DNA of 64,000 nt. Origin: Natronococcus occultus SP4 (lineage in GTDB: Archaea > Halobacteriota > Halobacteria > Halobacteriales > Natrialbaceae). Of the stretch, positions 25,066 to 33,868 are shown one piece after another (the stretch's first letter is position 1; each line of letters starts with the position of its first letter). The notes under the pieces are model-generated. The model had not been told where the DNA came from, did no database searches, and saw only the letters and a program-made list of their open reading frames with translations. Location of the stretch: the NCBI RefSeq assembly GCF_000328685.1, contig NC_019974.1, forward strand, positions 3,091,001 through 3,155,000, read 5' to 3'. Position numbers and translations under genes: made by a program.

Positions 25066-26244
25066 GTGACCGATATCGCGATCGCCGACGCCGTCGACGG
25101 CTACCTCGAGCGGAAGGCGCTCGGCGACCCCGACGGCTCCGGCGCGGGAACCTACGCCGCGAACGCCGAATCCGTCCTCCGGCGATGGGTCGACTGGCTC
25201 GACGCCGAACACGATCTTCGGTCGCTCTCGGCGCTCGAAACCGACCAGATGCGGGCTTACGCCGAGACGCTCCGGGCTCGGACCGACGAGGGGACCTACG
25301 CGGCCTCGACGGCTCGCACCTACTACGCGGTCGTCCGGGCCTTCCTCTCGTGGTGCGTTCGGAGCGGGCTCCGCGACACGAACCCCGCCGCAGTCGAGGA
25401 CGTCGCGGCCGCGCTGCCGCCGACCGTCGACGGCGACGCCGACGCCGAACCGGGCTGGACCGCCGACCGACGGCACGTCCTCGAGCGCCACGTCCGCGAG
25501 CGCGCGATCGCCGCGACGAGCGAGGACCGCGACCGCGAAACCCGTCGCGACCGCCTGCGGGAGTACGCCCTGGTCGCGCTCTTTCTCTACTCGGACGTGC
25601 GGGGTAGCGAGCTGTTCCGGGTCCCTAGGGACGACCGACGAACGGGTGCGGTCTGGGACGACGTCGACTTCTACACCGGAACGATCCGCGTCCTCGGTCG
25701 CTCCCAGCGACTCGAGGAGGTGCTGCTGTCGGCTGCGGTTCGGACCCCGCTGCGGCGGTACCGGGTCGCGCTCGATCCGCCGTCGAACGACTGGCCGCTG
25801 TTCCCGACGCGTCACGCCCCCTCGATCGCCCGTCGAGTCCGGGAGGTGCTCCGGGCACGGGGCCACGATGCGGAGGCGATCGACACCCTGCTCGCGGACG
25901 CGACGGCGACGGAACTGGCTCGCGAGCGATCGATCGCCCCGCCGGCGATCACCACCGAGGGGGCCCGATCGGTGCTCAAACGGCTGTGTCGAGAAGCGGG
26001 GCTCGAGGTCGATGGCGACTCCCCGACGCCGCGGGGCGTCAGGGACGACAGCCGGGGCGACGGCCGATACCGCCGCGAGGCGACGTCCGCGAGTCCGGCG
26101 CTGCGGGCCTCGGTCATGGAGCGGTCGATCGTGGTGTCGGCGTCTCGGGAAGGGCCCGGATCGATCGTCGACGTCCCAGCTCGGGTCGTCCGCAGCGAGG
26201 AACGTGACGCGGGCGGCGAACCCGAAGCCGACCCGGAGCCGTAA
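25066..26244 (+). CDS. Degenerate tyrosine recombinase / integrase-like protein
   Basis: 392 residues from GTG 25066. The N-terminal SAM-like core-binding domain (about 1-100: TYAANAESVLRRWVDWLDAE; YAASTARTYYAVVRAFLSWC) is well preserved. The catalytic domain keeps the first Arg in LYSDVRGSELFRV (about R179). Where the family has Lys it reads LGRSQRLEEV, the HxxR box reads PRGVRDD with Arg for His, and no nucleophilic Tyr follows near the end (MERSIVVSASRE). The acidic C-terminus ends EADPEP. It is therefore probably inactive as a recombinase, or diverged to DNA binding. No att sites or phage genes are seen around it. Confidence 0.75.
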   Translation: MTDIAIADAVDGYLERKALGDPDGSGAGTYAANAESVLRRWVDWLDAEHDLRSLSALETDQMRAYAETLRARTDEGTYAASTARTYYAVVRAFLSWCVRSGLRDTNPAAVEDVAAALPPTVDGDADAEPGWTADRRHVLERHVRERAIAATSEDRDRETRRDRLREYALVALFLYSDVRGSELFRVPRDDRRTGAVWDDVDFYTGTIRVLGRSQRLEEVLLSAAVRTPLRRYRVALDPPSNDWPLFPTRHAPSIARRVREVLRARGHDAEAIDTLLADATATELARERSIAPPAITTEGARSVLKRLCREAGLEVDGDSPTPRGVRDDSRGDGRYRREATSASPALRASVMERSIVVSASREGPGSIVDVPARVVRSEERDAGGEPEADPEP

Positions 26245-26438
26245 CGCGTCGCTGTTCTCGAGTCGACGCCCGTCGCCGCCACACCGCTTTCCTCGAACGG
26301 CGAGCGCTCGAGCCCACACTCTTCACAGCCGGGCGGTGGTCGGTGAGCGCGCTACGCCCCGTTCTCAAGGACGATGAGTAGGGCAGGCTCGTTCACCGGA
26401 GAAAAAACGGCCGAGAACGGAGCCGCAGTCCGCCGTGG

Positions 26439-27914
26439 CTAGGCGACCAGTCGATCGACGGACGTGCTGATCGCGTCCTGGATCTCCGCGGAGGCGAACC
26501 CGAGGGTCAGGCCGAGCGCGGCTCCGATGACGATGGCGATCAGCATCCCTTTCGTGATCGCGGCCGGATCCACGTCTTTCCCATCGAAGGGATGGAAGTA
26601 GATCCGGTTGATGAAGGGCAGGATGTACCCCGCCGATAGCAGCGTGCTGCCGAGGACGAGCAGGGAGACGACCCACATCCCCTCCTCGAAGGCCCCCAGC
26701 GCGATGTACCACTTGCCGACGAACCCGACCGTCGGTGGCAGGCCGATCATCGCGATCCCGAGCACGGCGAAGGCGCCGGCCATGACCGGTGCGCGCTTCG
26801 CGACGCCGGCGTACTCCTCGAGCGTGCGGATGCCGCCGAAGCGAAGCGCGAACATCCCGGCCAGCACGAACAGCGAGGCCTTGACGATTCCGTGGCCGAA
26901 GATCTGTAGGATGGAGCCGAAGACCGCGGTCTCGTTTGCGATCGCGATGCCGACGAAGATGAGCCCGAACTGCGAGACCGTCGAGTAGGCCAGTACGAGC
27001 TTGATGTGGTCCTGCAGGAGCGCGAAGAAACTCCCGGCAAAGAGGCTAAAGAGCGCAGCGACCAGCAGCATGTTCCCGATCGCAGGGTTGGCCGCCAGGA
27101 AGTCGAGCGTGTAGACGGTAAAGAGCACGCGGACGAAGGCGTACATCGCGACGGCGGGCACGAGCGCCGAGATGACGGCACTGATCCCGTCCGGAGCGGA
27201 GGCGTGGGCGTCTGCTAGCCAGGTGTGGACCGGGAACAGCGCGATCTTGATCGCGAGCCCGACTGCTATCAGGATGAACGCGGCGGTCACCACGGGGTCG
27301 GTGTAGCCGACGTCGGCCAGCAGCTCCGGCAGCATTCGCATTGTCAGCGTCCCGGTCGAAGCAAGTATCAGCGCGACGCCGAGCAGGTAGAAACCGGCGC
27401 CGACGGTACCGACCAGCAGGTACTTGAACGCCGCGTAGGTCGACCACCGGTACTTCGAGGACGCGACCAGGGCGTAGGAGGAGATCGCCATGATCTCGAG
27501 GAAGACGTACATGTTGAACAGGTCGCCGGTGAGCAAGATGCCGAGCATTCCACCGACCAGCAGGAGGAAACCGCCGTAGAAGGCGTTCCCTCGCGGACCG
27601 TCCACACGCGTATAGACGAGCACGCCGAGACAGACGAGCAACACGAGCAGGATGACGACGACCGAGAACTCGTCGGCAAACAGCTCGATCCCGACCGGAA
27701 CCTCGACACCACCCAGCTCGTGGCTCAGCTGTCGATCGTCGGTTTGCGTGATCATCCACGCGAGCGCGGCCGACATCGCGAGCGTCGCGGTGACGATTAC
27801 GCTGGCGAACGCCCAGCCGACGTTTTTCCACCGGATGGTCGCGGCGATCGGCACCGAGGCCGAGATCAGCGGCAGGAGGACGATGATGGCCAGCAGCCAG
27901 CTGTACTCCTCCAT
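26439..27914 (-). CDS. mnhD: Mrp Na+/H+ antiporter subunit D paralogue (third NuoL/M/N-like subunit)
   Basis: 491 residues, about 14 membrane helices. Signature parts of the proton-channel subunits are clear: DLFNMYVFLEIMAISSYALV with the key Glu, FKYLLVGTVGAGFYLLGVAL, IKIALFPVHTWLADAHASAP with the membrane Lys and His, and FGLIFVGIAIAN. Last gene of the operon that runs from mnhE at 34937 downwards. In the Mrp complex, MrpA and MrpD are antiporter-like subunits that exchange Na+ for H+. This operon encodes three such subunits (here, 28017 and 29846), as is common when MrpA is split. Confidence 0.9.
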   Translation of the reverse strand: MEEYSWLLAIIVLLPLISASVPIAATIRWKNVGWAFASVIVTATLAMSAALAWMITQTDDRQLSHELGGVEVPVGIELFADEFSVVVILLVLLVCLGVLVYTRVDGPRGNAFYGGFLLLVGGMLGILLTGDLFNMYVFLEIMAISSYALVASSKYRWSTYAAFKYLLVGTVGAGFYLLGVALILASTGTLTMRMLPELLADVGYTDPVVTAAFILIAVGLAIKIALFPVHTWLADAHASAPDGISAVISALVPAVAMYAFVRVLFTVYTLDFLAANPAIGNMLLVAALFSLFAGSFFALLQDHIKLVLAYSTVSQFGLIFVGIAIANETAVFGSILQIFGHGIVKASLFVLAGMFALRFGGIRTLEEYAGVAKRAPVMAGAFAVLGIAMIGLPPTVGFVGKWYIALGAFEEGMWVVSLLVLGSTLLSAGYILPFINRIYFHPFDGKDVDPAAITKGMLIAIVIGAALGLTLGFASAEIQDAISTSVDRLVA

Positions 27915-27915
27915 A

Positions 27916-28014
27916 CTAGCTCACCTCCATCGAGCCGCCGTTGTGGTCGGAGCCGTGTTCGCGTTCGCTACCCCGTCGAGCCGTCTCCGTCGTCTCCGTT
28001 AGGTTCCCCGTCAT
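27916..28014 (-). CDS. Candidate 32-residue peptide inside the mrp operon
   Basis: An ATG at 28014, two bases after the stop of the preceding subunit gene, opens a frame of 32 codons that ends TAG at 27916, one base before the next gene's start. The product is hydrophilic and Thr/Glu-rich with no membrane segment, ending GGSMEVS. The tight spacing equals that of the neighbouring genes, which supports translation. The composition could also be a chance frame in a short spacer, so I keep it as a candidate. Confidence 0.35.
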   Translation of the reverse strand: MTGNLTETTETARRGSEREHGSDHNGGSMEVS

Positions 28015-28016
28015 TG

Positions 28017-29846
28017 TTAGATGAAGAGTGCGACAGCGAGTGCAAGTGTGAGCACGCCTGCGGCCACGTAAACCGTCAGGCCGACACCGAGCTTGCCGCC
28101 GGTCTTCCCGGGCGTGTCCTCGTACCGGCGGTCGTAGGCGTCCCGCCAGCGGTCGGGAATCGTTCCTCGAATAGCCGTGTTCGGGTCGTGGATGGCACCG
28201 ATGAGCCGCCAGCCGGTGCCGACGACCAGGTCGTTGACCCGGTTGTAGACGGCGCCGATACCTCCCGAGAGCCCGCGTGTGCCGTAGAACGTCGCCGGAT
28301 CGTAGATCTGGTCGACGTCGAACCCGCCGTGAAGCCGATCCATGATCGGCTTACCGAGGACGAAGATCGCGATCCCCCCGGCGGCGAGATAGCTGGCCTT
28401 GAACAGATGGGCGGACGAGTAGGGGTTGAGATCGAGCTCGCCGGACATCGGCAGGTACGGAACCAGTGCCTGGTAGTAGACGCCGAAGACGATACAGGCG
28501 GCAGCGACGGCACCGGAGACGACCGCGTGACCGAGGTTTGCGTCGGTCGTCTCGATCGGGTCGCCGTCCAGGAAGGCGTAGTAGCCGAACTTGATGAACG
28601 ACGCGAACGTGCCCATGCTGCCGATCACGATCATCCAGAACAGGACGTCGATTGAGAAGTCGCCGAAGATGACGAGATCGGAAGCGAAGTCGTAGTCGGC
28701 GGCGTCCATCACCATCCCCTTGCTGATGAAGCCGTTGAAGCCGGGGACGCCGCTAATCGACATGGCGCCGATGAGGAAGACGACCAGCGCGATCGGGGCG
28801 GAGGTCCCGACCGCCCCGAAGTTGTCGAGCCGATTCTCCTTCAGCTGGAGGATCAGGATGCCGGCGGCCATGAACAACAGCCCCTTGTAGAGGATGTGGT
28901 TGAACAGGTGGGCGAACGCGCCGGCAATTCCGAGGGCGGAGCCGACGCCGATGCCGGCGAGCATGATTCCGACCTGGGACTGGATGTGATAGGACAGCAG
29001 CCGTCGCATGTCCTTCTGTGCCAGTGCGAAGCTCGCCCCGTAGATCGCCATCCCGGCGCCGACGAACGCGAGCACGACGTTCCCGTCGGGGAACGCACGG
29101 TAGGCGGCGTAGACGGCCGACTTCGTGGTGTAACAGGCGAGGAAGACCGACGTGGCGACGTGGGGCTGCGGGTAGGTGTCGGGCAGCCAGCTGTGGAGCC
29201 CGATCATCGCCGTGTTGACACCGATCCCGACGCCGGCGAGGACGGCGGCCAGCGAAACCGTGCTCCCGGCGACCTCGATTGGAACGCCGCCGATCCCCGT
29301 CCCGTCGAAGTGGAGGGCGGTCGGGCTCGGATCGACTGCGAACAGGTAGAGCACGACCCCGGCCAGCAGAAGGCTCCCGCCGATACCGTGTGCGATCGCG
29401 TAGCGATAGCCCGCCCGCACCGCGGTCCCGCCGGAGAGCCAGACGAAGATGGTGCTCGTGATGGCCATCACTTCCCAGCCGACGACCAGTCCGAGCCAGT
29501 CGCCGACCGTGACCGTCCAGATCGACGGTGCGACGTAGGCCAACCCCCACAGAAGGTGGCGGTTGTCGGTGTCGGCGAAGTACGCCCACGCGACCGCGGC
29601 GGCGCCGAACCCGCCGAAGATGATCGCCATCAGCCTCGAGAAGTCGTCGACTGCCACGACGATGATCTCGAGGCCCATGAACGTGTACGTCGGACCCACG
29701 CCGTCGGGGACGAGCAGCGCCCAGGCAACGACGGCCAGCAGCGAGGCGACGCTGACGCCGTGGGCGATTCGCCGGGAGGCGAACGGTACGATCAGGGCCG
29801 CAACGGCGACGATCAGCGCCGGCGGGATCGAGAGTAGTTCGTTCAT
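28017..29846 (-). CDS. Mrp antiporter large subunit (NuoL/MrpA N-terminal-like)
   Basis: 609 residues, about 16 membrane helices. It has the proton-translocating module: WLGLVVGWEVMAITSTIFVW with the conserved Glu, the membrane His/Lys region IGLHSWLPDTYPQPHVATSV, and the KDMRRLLSYHIQSQVGIML and HILYKGLLFMAAG blocks. The C-terminus bears an extra cytoplasmic part (GGFDVDQIYDPATFYGTRGL) before a last helix. The start TAATG overlaps the stop of the previous gene by one base. It most likely plays the MrpA N-terminal role in a split complex. Whether it is better called A or D is uncertain. Confidence 0.88.
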   Translation of the reverse strand: MNELLSIPPALIVAVAALIVPFASRRIAHGVSVASLLAVVAWALLVPDGVGPTYTFMGLEIIVVAVDDFSRLMAIIFGGFGAAAVAWAYFADTDNRHLLWGLAYVAPSIWTVTVGDWLGLVVGWEVMAITSTIFVWLSGGTAVRAGYRYAIAHGIGGSLLLAGVVLYLFAVDPSPTALHFDGTGIGGVPIEVAGSTVSLAAVLAGVGIGVNTAMIGLHSWLPDTYPQPHVATSVFLACYTTKSAVYAAYRAFPDGNVVLAFVGAGMAIYGASFALAQKDMRRLLSYHIQSQVGIMLAGIGVGSALGIAGAFAHLFNHILYKGLLFMAAGILILQLKENRLDNFGAVGTSAPIALVVFLIGAMSISGVPGFNGFISKGMVMDAADYDFASDLVIFGDFSIDVLFWMIVIGSMGTFASFIKFGYYAFLDGDPIETTDANLGHAVVSGAVAAACIVFGVYYQALVPYLPMSGELDLNPYSSAHLFKASYLAAGGIAIFVLGKPIMDRLHGGFDVDQIYDPATFYGTRGLSGGIGAVYNRVNDLVVGTGWRLIGAIHDPNTAIRGTIPDRWRDAYDRRYEDTPGKTGGKLGVGLTVYVAAGVLTLALAVALFI

Positions 29847-31534
29847 TATTCAGACACCTCCATTGCTCCGTCGACGATTCCTTCGATGAGGTCGAAGAAG
29901 ACGACGTAGTCCGGAGCCATACCGAACAGGAGCATCAACGTCGCGGTAGTCATCAGCGGAACGAGCAGCAACGGCGTCGTCTCCCCGCCGCGCCAGTCCG
30001 AGCGGTCCCATCCGCCCGCCGGCGGGAGGTCGGGGTGACCGTGGTGGTCGTGGTCCTCGTGCTGTGCTTCGTCGTCCGGAGACGTGCCTCCGTCCGGACG
30101 GTACGCGCGTTCGCCGGGCGAGCCGCCGAAGGGGTTGTCGAGCACCGGCTTCTCGCCGGCGGCGTCCTCGGACTCGAAGAACGCCGTGTAGACGACCGGC
30201 CAGAAGTAGCCGACGTTCAGCGCGCCCGAAAGGACGAGCAGCGGGGCGACCAGCAGGTAGCCCGCTTCGGCCCCGCCCCAGATGAGGTGCCACTTGCTGA
30301 CGAAACCGGCAAGCAGCGGAATGCCGGCCATGCTGAAGCTGGCGAGGCCGAACGCGCTCATCGTGATCGGCATCCGCTTGCCGACCCCGGCCATCTCACT
30401 GATGTACTTGACGTCGAGCTGGACGTACAGCGCGCCGGCACACAGGAACAGCGTCAGCTTCGAGAACGCGTGTGCCGGGATGTGGAGTAACCCGCCCATC
30501 AGCCCCATCTGGGACAGCAAGGAGAGTCCGAGCACGATGTACGACAGTTGCGCGATCGTCGAGTACGCCAGTCGTGCCTTGAGGTTGTCCTGCCGGAGCG
30601 CGAACAGACTCGCGATGAGGATCGTCGCGCCGGCGGCGATCGTCAGTGGCAGCCCCATGCCGATATCGGCGACCGTCCCGGGTCCGAAGACGTCGATTAC
30701 GGTCCGGGCGATACCGAACGCGCCGGCTTTGACGACCGCGACCGCGTGCAGTAGCCCCGAAACCGGCGTCGGCGCGACCATCGCGCTGGGCAGCCAGGAG
30801 TGAAGCGGCATCACGCCCGCCTTCACCGCAAAGCCACCGGCAAGCAGCGCGAAGGCCCCGCGTGCGGCCCACGGATCGGCTGCCGCAACGTCGGCGAGTC
30901 CCTCGATGCCGCCTCGAGTGAACGCGATACTGCCGGTCAGCCAGTAGATCGCGAGCATTCCGCCGAATATCGCCAGTCCGCCGGAGAGCGCGTACGCGAG
31001 GTATTTGTATCCCGAAACGCGGGCCTCCTCGGATTCGTCGTGGGCGACCAGCGGATAGGTCGCGAGCGTCAGCACCTCGTAGAAGACCAGCAGCATGAAC
31101 AGGTTCGACGCGAACGCGACGCCCAGCGCCGCGCCGACGCTGGCACACAGCATCGCGAAGAAGCGTGTCTGGAACGGCTCGTGATGGCCGCGCATGTAGC
31201 CGATGCTGTAGACGGCGGTGATGACGTAGAGGCCGCTAGCGACGAGGGCAAAGAGCATACCGAGCTCGTCGGCCCGTAACATGAGCTCGATACCCTCGAC
31301 GAAGAATCCGAGGTCGGTTTCGTGGACTCGTCCCTCAAGGACGTCCGGGACCATGCTGGCGACGATCCCGAACATCGTCACGGCGGCGAGGATCGACCAC
31401 GCCTCCCGGACGTTGGGTCGGTTCTTCGAGAGGAAGATGAGTCCGACAGTGAGAAGCGGGACGAGCAGTACGGCGAGCGGTCGCAGCGAGTCGACGGTCT
31501 CGGTTCCGGCGCTCGCAACGATCGCCTCAGTCAT
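29846..31534 (-). CDS. mnhD: Mrp Na+/H+ antiporter subunit D
   Basis: 562 residues from ATG 31534, which overlaps the mnhC stop in ATGACTGA; a GTG at 31543 is in frame. It has about 14 membrane helices with FMLLVFYEVLTLATYPLVAH (key Glu), GGFAVKAGVMPLHSWLPSAM (Lys and His), and QLSYIVLGLSLLSQMGL. A long His/Asp-rich loop near residues 470-510 (DEAQHEDHDHHGHPD) is unusual and could bind metal or simply add acidic charge on the cytoplasmic side. Function is as the proton-path subunit of the Mrp complex. Confidence 0.9.
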   Translation of the reverse strand: MTEAIVASAGTETVDSLRPLAVLLVPLLTVGLIFLSKNRPNVREAWSILAAVTMFGIVASMVPDVLEGRVHETDLGFFVEGIELMLRADELGMLFALVASGLYVITAVYSIGYMRGHHEPFQTRFFAMLCASVGAALGVAFASNLFMLLVFYEVLTLATYPLVAHDESEEARVSGYKYLAYALSGGLAIFGGMLAIYWLTGSIAFTRGGIEGLADVAAADPWAARGAFALLAGGFAVKAGVMPLHSWLPSAMVAPTPVSGLLHAVAVVKAGAFGIARTVIDVFGPGTVADIGMGLPLTIAAGATILIASLFALRQDNLKARLAYSTIAQLSYIVLGLSLLSQMGLMGGLLHIPAHAFSKLTLFLCAGALYVQLDVKYISEMAGVGKRMPITMSAFGLASFSMAGIPLLAGFVSKWHLIWGGAEAGYLLVAPLLVLSGALNVGYFWPVVYTAFFESEDAAGEKPVLDNPFGGSPGERAYRPDGGTSPDDEAQHEDHDHHGHPDLPPAGGWDRSDWRGGETTPLLLVPLMTTATLMLLFGMAPDYVVFFDLIEGIVDGAMEVSE

Positions 31535-31919
31535 CGCTTTCACCTCCGGTCTCCGTGCTGTTGTTGCCCTCGCTGGCGGCGATCTTCGCTTCGATCTCGC
31601 GAGTGTCTAAGGTTCCGAACTCCGAGTAGAGCCGGATCACGAGCGCGAGCGCGAGCGCCGTCAGCGAAACACCGACGACAATCGCCGTCAGAACGAGCAC
31701 GTGAACGATCGGGTTGGAGTAGGGTTCGCCGAGCCCGATGATCGGCGGGTTCGAGTCCTCGACGTAGCCGATCGTCACGAGCATCAGATAGACCGAAATC
31801 TGGGCGAAGTTGAGCCCGATGACCTTCTTGATGAGGTTCGGGTTGTCGATCATCATGTACGTCCCGATCAGGAACAGCGTGAACGCTGTCAGATAGTAGT
31901 GATAGGTTCCCTCGATCAC
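31527..31919 (-). CDS. mnhC: Mrp antiporter subunit C (NuoK-like)
   Basis: 130 residues, three membrane helices, the NuoK/MnhC fold. LFLIGTYMMIDNPNLIKKVI and GLNFAQISVYLMLVTIGY, followed by VHVLVLTAIVVGVSLTALAL, are typical. The acidic C-terminal tail (EGNNSTETGGESDD) is longer than bacterial versions. The first ATG overlaps the mnhB stop (ATGA), and its own stop overlaps the mnhD start, so translation is coupled. The subunit packs between the antiporter-like subunits in the membrane arm. Confidence 0.92.
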   Translation of the reverse strand: MIEGTYHYYLTAFTLFLIGTYMMIDNPNLIKKVIGLNFAQISVYLMLVTIGYVEDSNPPIIGLGEPYSNPIVHVLVLTAIVVGVSLTALALALVIRLYSEFGTLDTREIEAKIAASEGNNSTETGGESDD

Positions 31920-32632
31920 GCGTCGTCACCTCCGGTTTCGGTGTCGCTTTTGCTTGTTGTTTTCTCGGCCTTCTCGTAGCCGGCAGCGAGCCAGATCACG
32001 AGTCCGGTGATCACGCCGCTGACGAGGGCGGCGATCGCGACCTCGGCGAGCTTGACCATGTCTTCGACCGTTAGCGGAAAGACGAACAGCTCGAGGATCG
32101 CGCCCCCGAGCGGGACCGCGGCGACGGCGATCCCCCCGAACAGGAACGCGCCGAGCACGAACAGCCCGGCCAGCCCCCGTGGATCGATCCATTGCCGAGT
32201 CGGGTCGAAGCCGAACGCCAGCCCGATCAGCACGATCGCCGACGCCATCACGACGCCGCCCTGGAACGCGCCACCGGGAAGGCTAGTTCCGAACAGGGTC
32301 AAGTAGACGCCGAACGCCACGACGAACGGCGTCAGGATCCGGGCGACCGTCTTGACGACTGGCGTCTGGATGACCGGCGACGTGGTTTCTTCGACCTGTT
32401 CGTCGACGACCGCCCCGGAGCGGGCGTCCTCGGCAGTATCCTGTGTGTCCGTCCGCGGCTGCTCTTCGGTAACCGCCTCCTTCGGATCGGGGTCGTCCTC
32501 GGGAACGTAGCCGTGAACGTCCTCGTCGGCGGCATCGGCGTCGGTGCCGCCGTCGGGGCGCAGCTCCGTGGCACGGTCCGTTCCGTCGCCACTATCCGTG
32601 ATATCCCGGGGCGTCTCATCGGTGCCAGTCAT
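31916..32632 (-). CDS. mnhB: Mrp antiporter subunit B with acidic N-terminal extension
   Basis: 238 residues. Residues about 90-230 are the MnhB domain with four helices: SPVIQTPVVKTVARILTPFV, LTLFGTSLPGGAFQGGVVMA (the family hallmark), LAGLFVLGAFLFGGIAVAAV, AEVAIAALVSGVITGLVIW. The first 85 residues are an Asp/Glu/Thr-rich soluble extension that most homologues lack. The start ATG overlaps the stop of the preceding gene, and its stop overlaps mnhC. The extension is unexplained and may contact other proteins or simply reflect halophilic adaptation. Confidence 0.92.
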   Translation of the reverse strand: MTGTDETPRDITDSGDGTDRATELRPDGGTDADAADEDVHGYVPEDDPDPKEAVTEEQPRTDTQDTAEDARSGAVVDEQVEETTSPVIQTPVVKTVARILTPFVVAFGVYLTLFGTSLPGGAFQGGVVMASAIVLIGLAFGFDPTRQWIDPRGLAGLFVLGAFLFGGIAVAAVPLGGAILELFVFPLTVEDMVKLAEVAIAALVSGVITGLVIWLAAGYEKAEKTTSKSDTETGGDDA

Positions 32633-33249
32633 AGGATGTCCTCCCGTTCGAGTACGATGAGAATGCTCACTGCTGCGGCGAACGCGACGATAAGTTCGCC
32701 GAGCGTGTCCAGGCCGCGGTAGACGACCAGCACCGCGACGACCGCGTTGGGGAATCCGGCCTCTTCGAGCGTGTTCTCGATGTAGTGGCCGTACGGTGTG
32801 AGTTCGCCGTCGGCGTACGTCTCGACGACCGCGGGCGCGTTCTCGGCACCGACGGGTTCGAGCGAGAAGATAACATAACCCAGCGGAATCGCGAGGGAGC
32901 CGACTAACACCAGCGCCGGCACGTTGATCGGACGGAACGCCCCGCCCTCATCAACGGTGCTCCCGCCGTCGGTTTCGGCGGTTCGAGCGCCGGTTTCTTC
33001 GCTCTCGCCGGACATGCCCGTCGTTTTCATCACGGTGATCAGGAAGAGGACCGACGTGACGCCGGCGCCAACCGCCGCTTCGATCAGCGCGACGTCCGGC
33101 GCGGCCAGTAGTACCCAGATCACCGCGATTCCGAGGGTGAACGCGGCGAACGTAACGATCGCGCCGACGATGTCACGCGCGAACGCGACGAACACCGCGG
33201 CTGCGACGACGAACAGTATTAGTGCAAACTCGACTCCGAGCCACATCAT
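32629..33249 (-). CDS. MrpA C-terminal/MbhD-E-like subunit (DUF4040)
   Basis: 206 residues. Residues 1-80 hold three helices with FARDIVGAIVTFAAFTLGIA and LLAAPDVALIEAAVGAGVTS, the DUF4040 or MbhD signature. After a hydrophilic linker (GARTAETDGGSTVDEGG) come further helices and NAVVAVLVVYRGLDTLGELI, the MbhE-like signature. In bacterial Mrp this material is the C-terminal part of MrpA, so here MrpA is split into at least two genes. Overlaps both neighbours by ATGA. Role: structural and ion-path part of the antiporter membrane arm. Confidence 0.88.
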   Translation of the reverse strand: MMWLGVEFALILFVVAAAVFVAFARDIVGAIVTFAAFTLGIAVIWVLLAAPDVALIEAAVGAGVTSVLFLITVMKTTGMSGESEETGARTAETDGGSTVDEGGAFRPINVPALVLVGSLAIPLGYVIFSLEPVGAENAPAVVETYADGELTPYGHYIENTLEEAGFPNAVVAVLVVYRGLDTLGELIVAFAAAVSILIVLEREDIL

Positions 33250-33587
33250 GGCGAGTCACCTCCGCTTTCCGCGGCGGAATCGTTCTCGTCGGTCGTCCAG
33301 ACCTCGACGTCCTGACTGTACGCGGCGCGGGTGATCGAGTGGGCCGCCGTCGGGTTCGTGATGTAGATGAACACGAGCAGCAGGCCCGCTCGAAGCACCT
33401 CGCCTGCGGTACCGAAGTAGATCCCGACGGCGACGATCGTGAACCCGGCGCCGAGGGTGTCGGCCTTGGTCGCCGCGTGCGAGCGCGTGTAGACGTCCGG
33501 AAGACGGAGTACGCCGACGGCGGCGACCAGCGTGAAGAACACGCCAAACGCCACGAAGAGTACGATGACGGCCGTTGTCAGCGTCAT
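33246..33587 (-). CDS. mnhG: Mrp antiporter subunit G
   Basis: 113 residues from ATG 33587, which overlaps the mnhF stop as ATGA. Three helices: TTAVIVLFVAFGVFFTLVAA, GAGFTIVAVGIYFGTAGEVL, LRAGLLLVFIYITNPTAAHS. VGVLRLPDVYTRSHAATKAD is the strongly conserved MnhG motif (LPDxYxRxHAxTKxxTLG). The acidic tail after residue 95 is lineage-specific. It is a small membrane subunit needed for complex assembly in studied systems. Confidence 0.93.
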   Translation of the reverse strand: MTLTTAVIVLFVAFGVFFTLVAAVGVLRLPDVYTRSHAATKADTLGAGFTIVAVGIYFGTAGEVLRAGLLLVFIYITNPTAAHSITRAAYSQDVEVWTTDENDSAAESGGDSP

Positions 33588-33868
33588 CGCCACTTCACCT
33601 CCTCGGTCCGGTAGGAGAACCGACCGACCGCCAGACTCAGGACGAAGTTGAGGATGGCGTAGACGATGGCGATATCCAGGTACTCCGGTCGATCGAGTCC
33701 GGCGGCGATCAGTGCCAGGATGATGACGGTGCTGGTCCCGATCACGTTGATCGCAACTACCCGATCGTGCGTCGTTGGGCCGACTACGACGCGGTACAAC
33801 ACCGCGATCGCAAGCACCACGACGACCGCCGCGCCGAGTACCATGGCCGCGTTGGCGAGATCAGTCAT
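33584..33868 (-). CDS. mnhF: Mrp antiporter subunit F
   Basis: 94 residues from ATG 33868; a longer frame to 33898 is not needed. Three helices, with VLYRVVVGPTTHDRVVAINV as the MnhF signature (R..GP...DR..A.N) and YLDIAIVYAILNFVLSLAVG near the end. The start overlaps the mnhE stop within ATGACTGA, and its own stop overlaps mnhG. In Bacillus, MrpF is tied to bile-acid and Na+ efflux. Here it is simply part of the antiporter. Confidence 0.92.
   Translation of the reverse strand: MTDLANAAMVLGAAVVVVLAIAVLYRVVVGPTTHDRVVAINVIGTSTVIILALIAAGLDRPEYLDIAIVYAILNFVLSLAVGRFSYRTEEVKWR

Noticed and set aside
24463-26319. Long minus-strand frame (618 codons) over the SHOCT and recombinase genes
   Set aside because: Arg-rich composition unlike the acidic proteome; the plus-strand genes carry recognisable domains.
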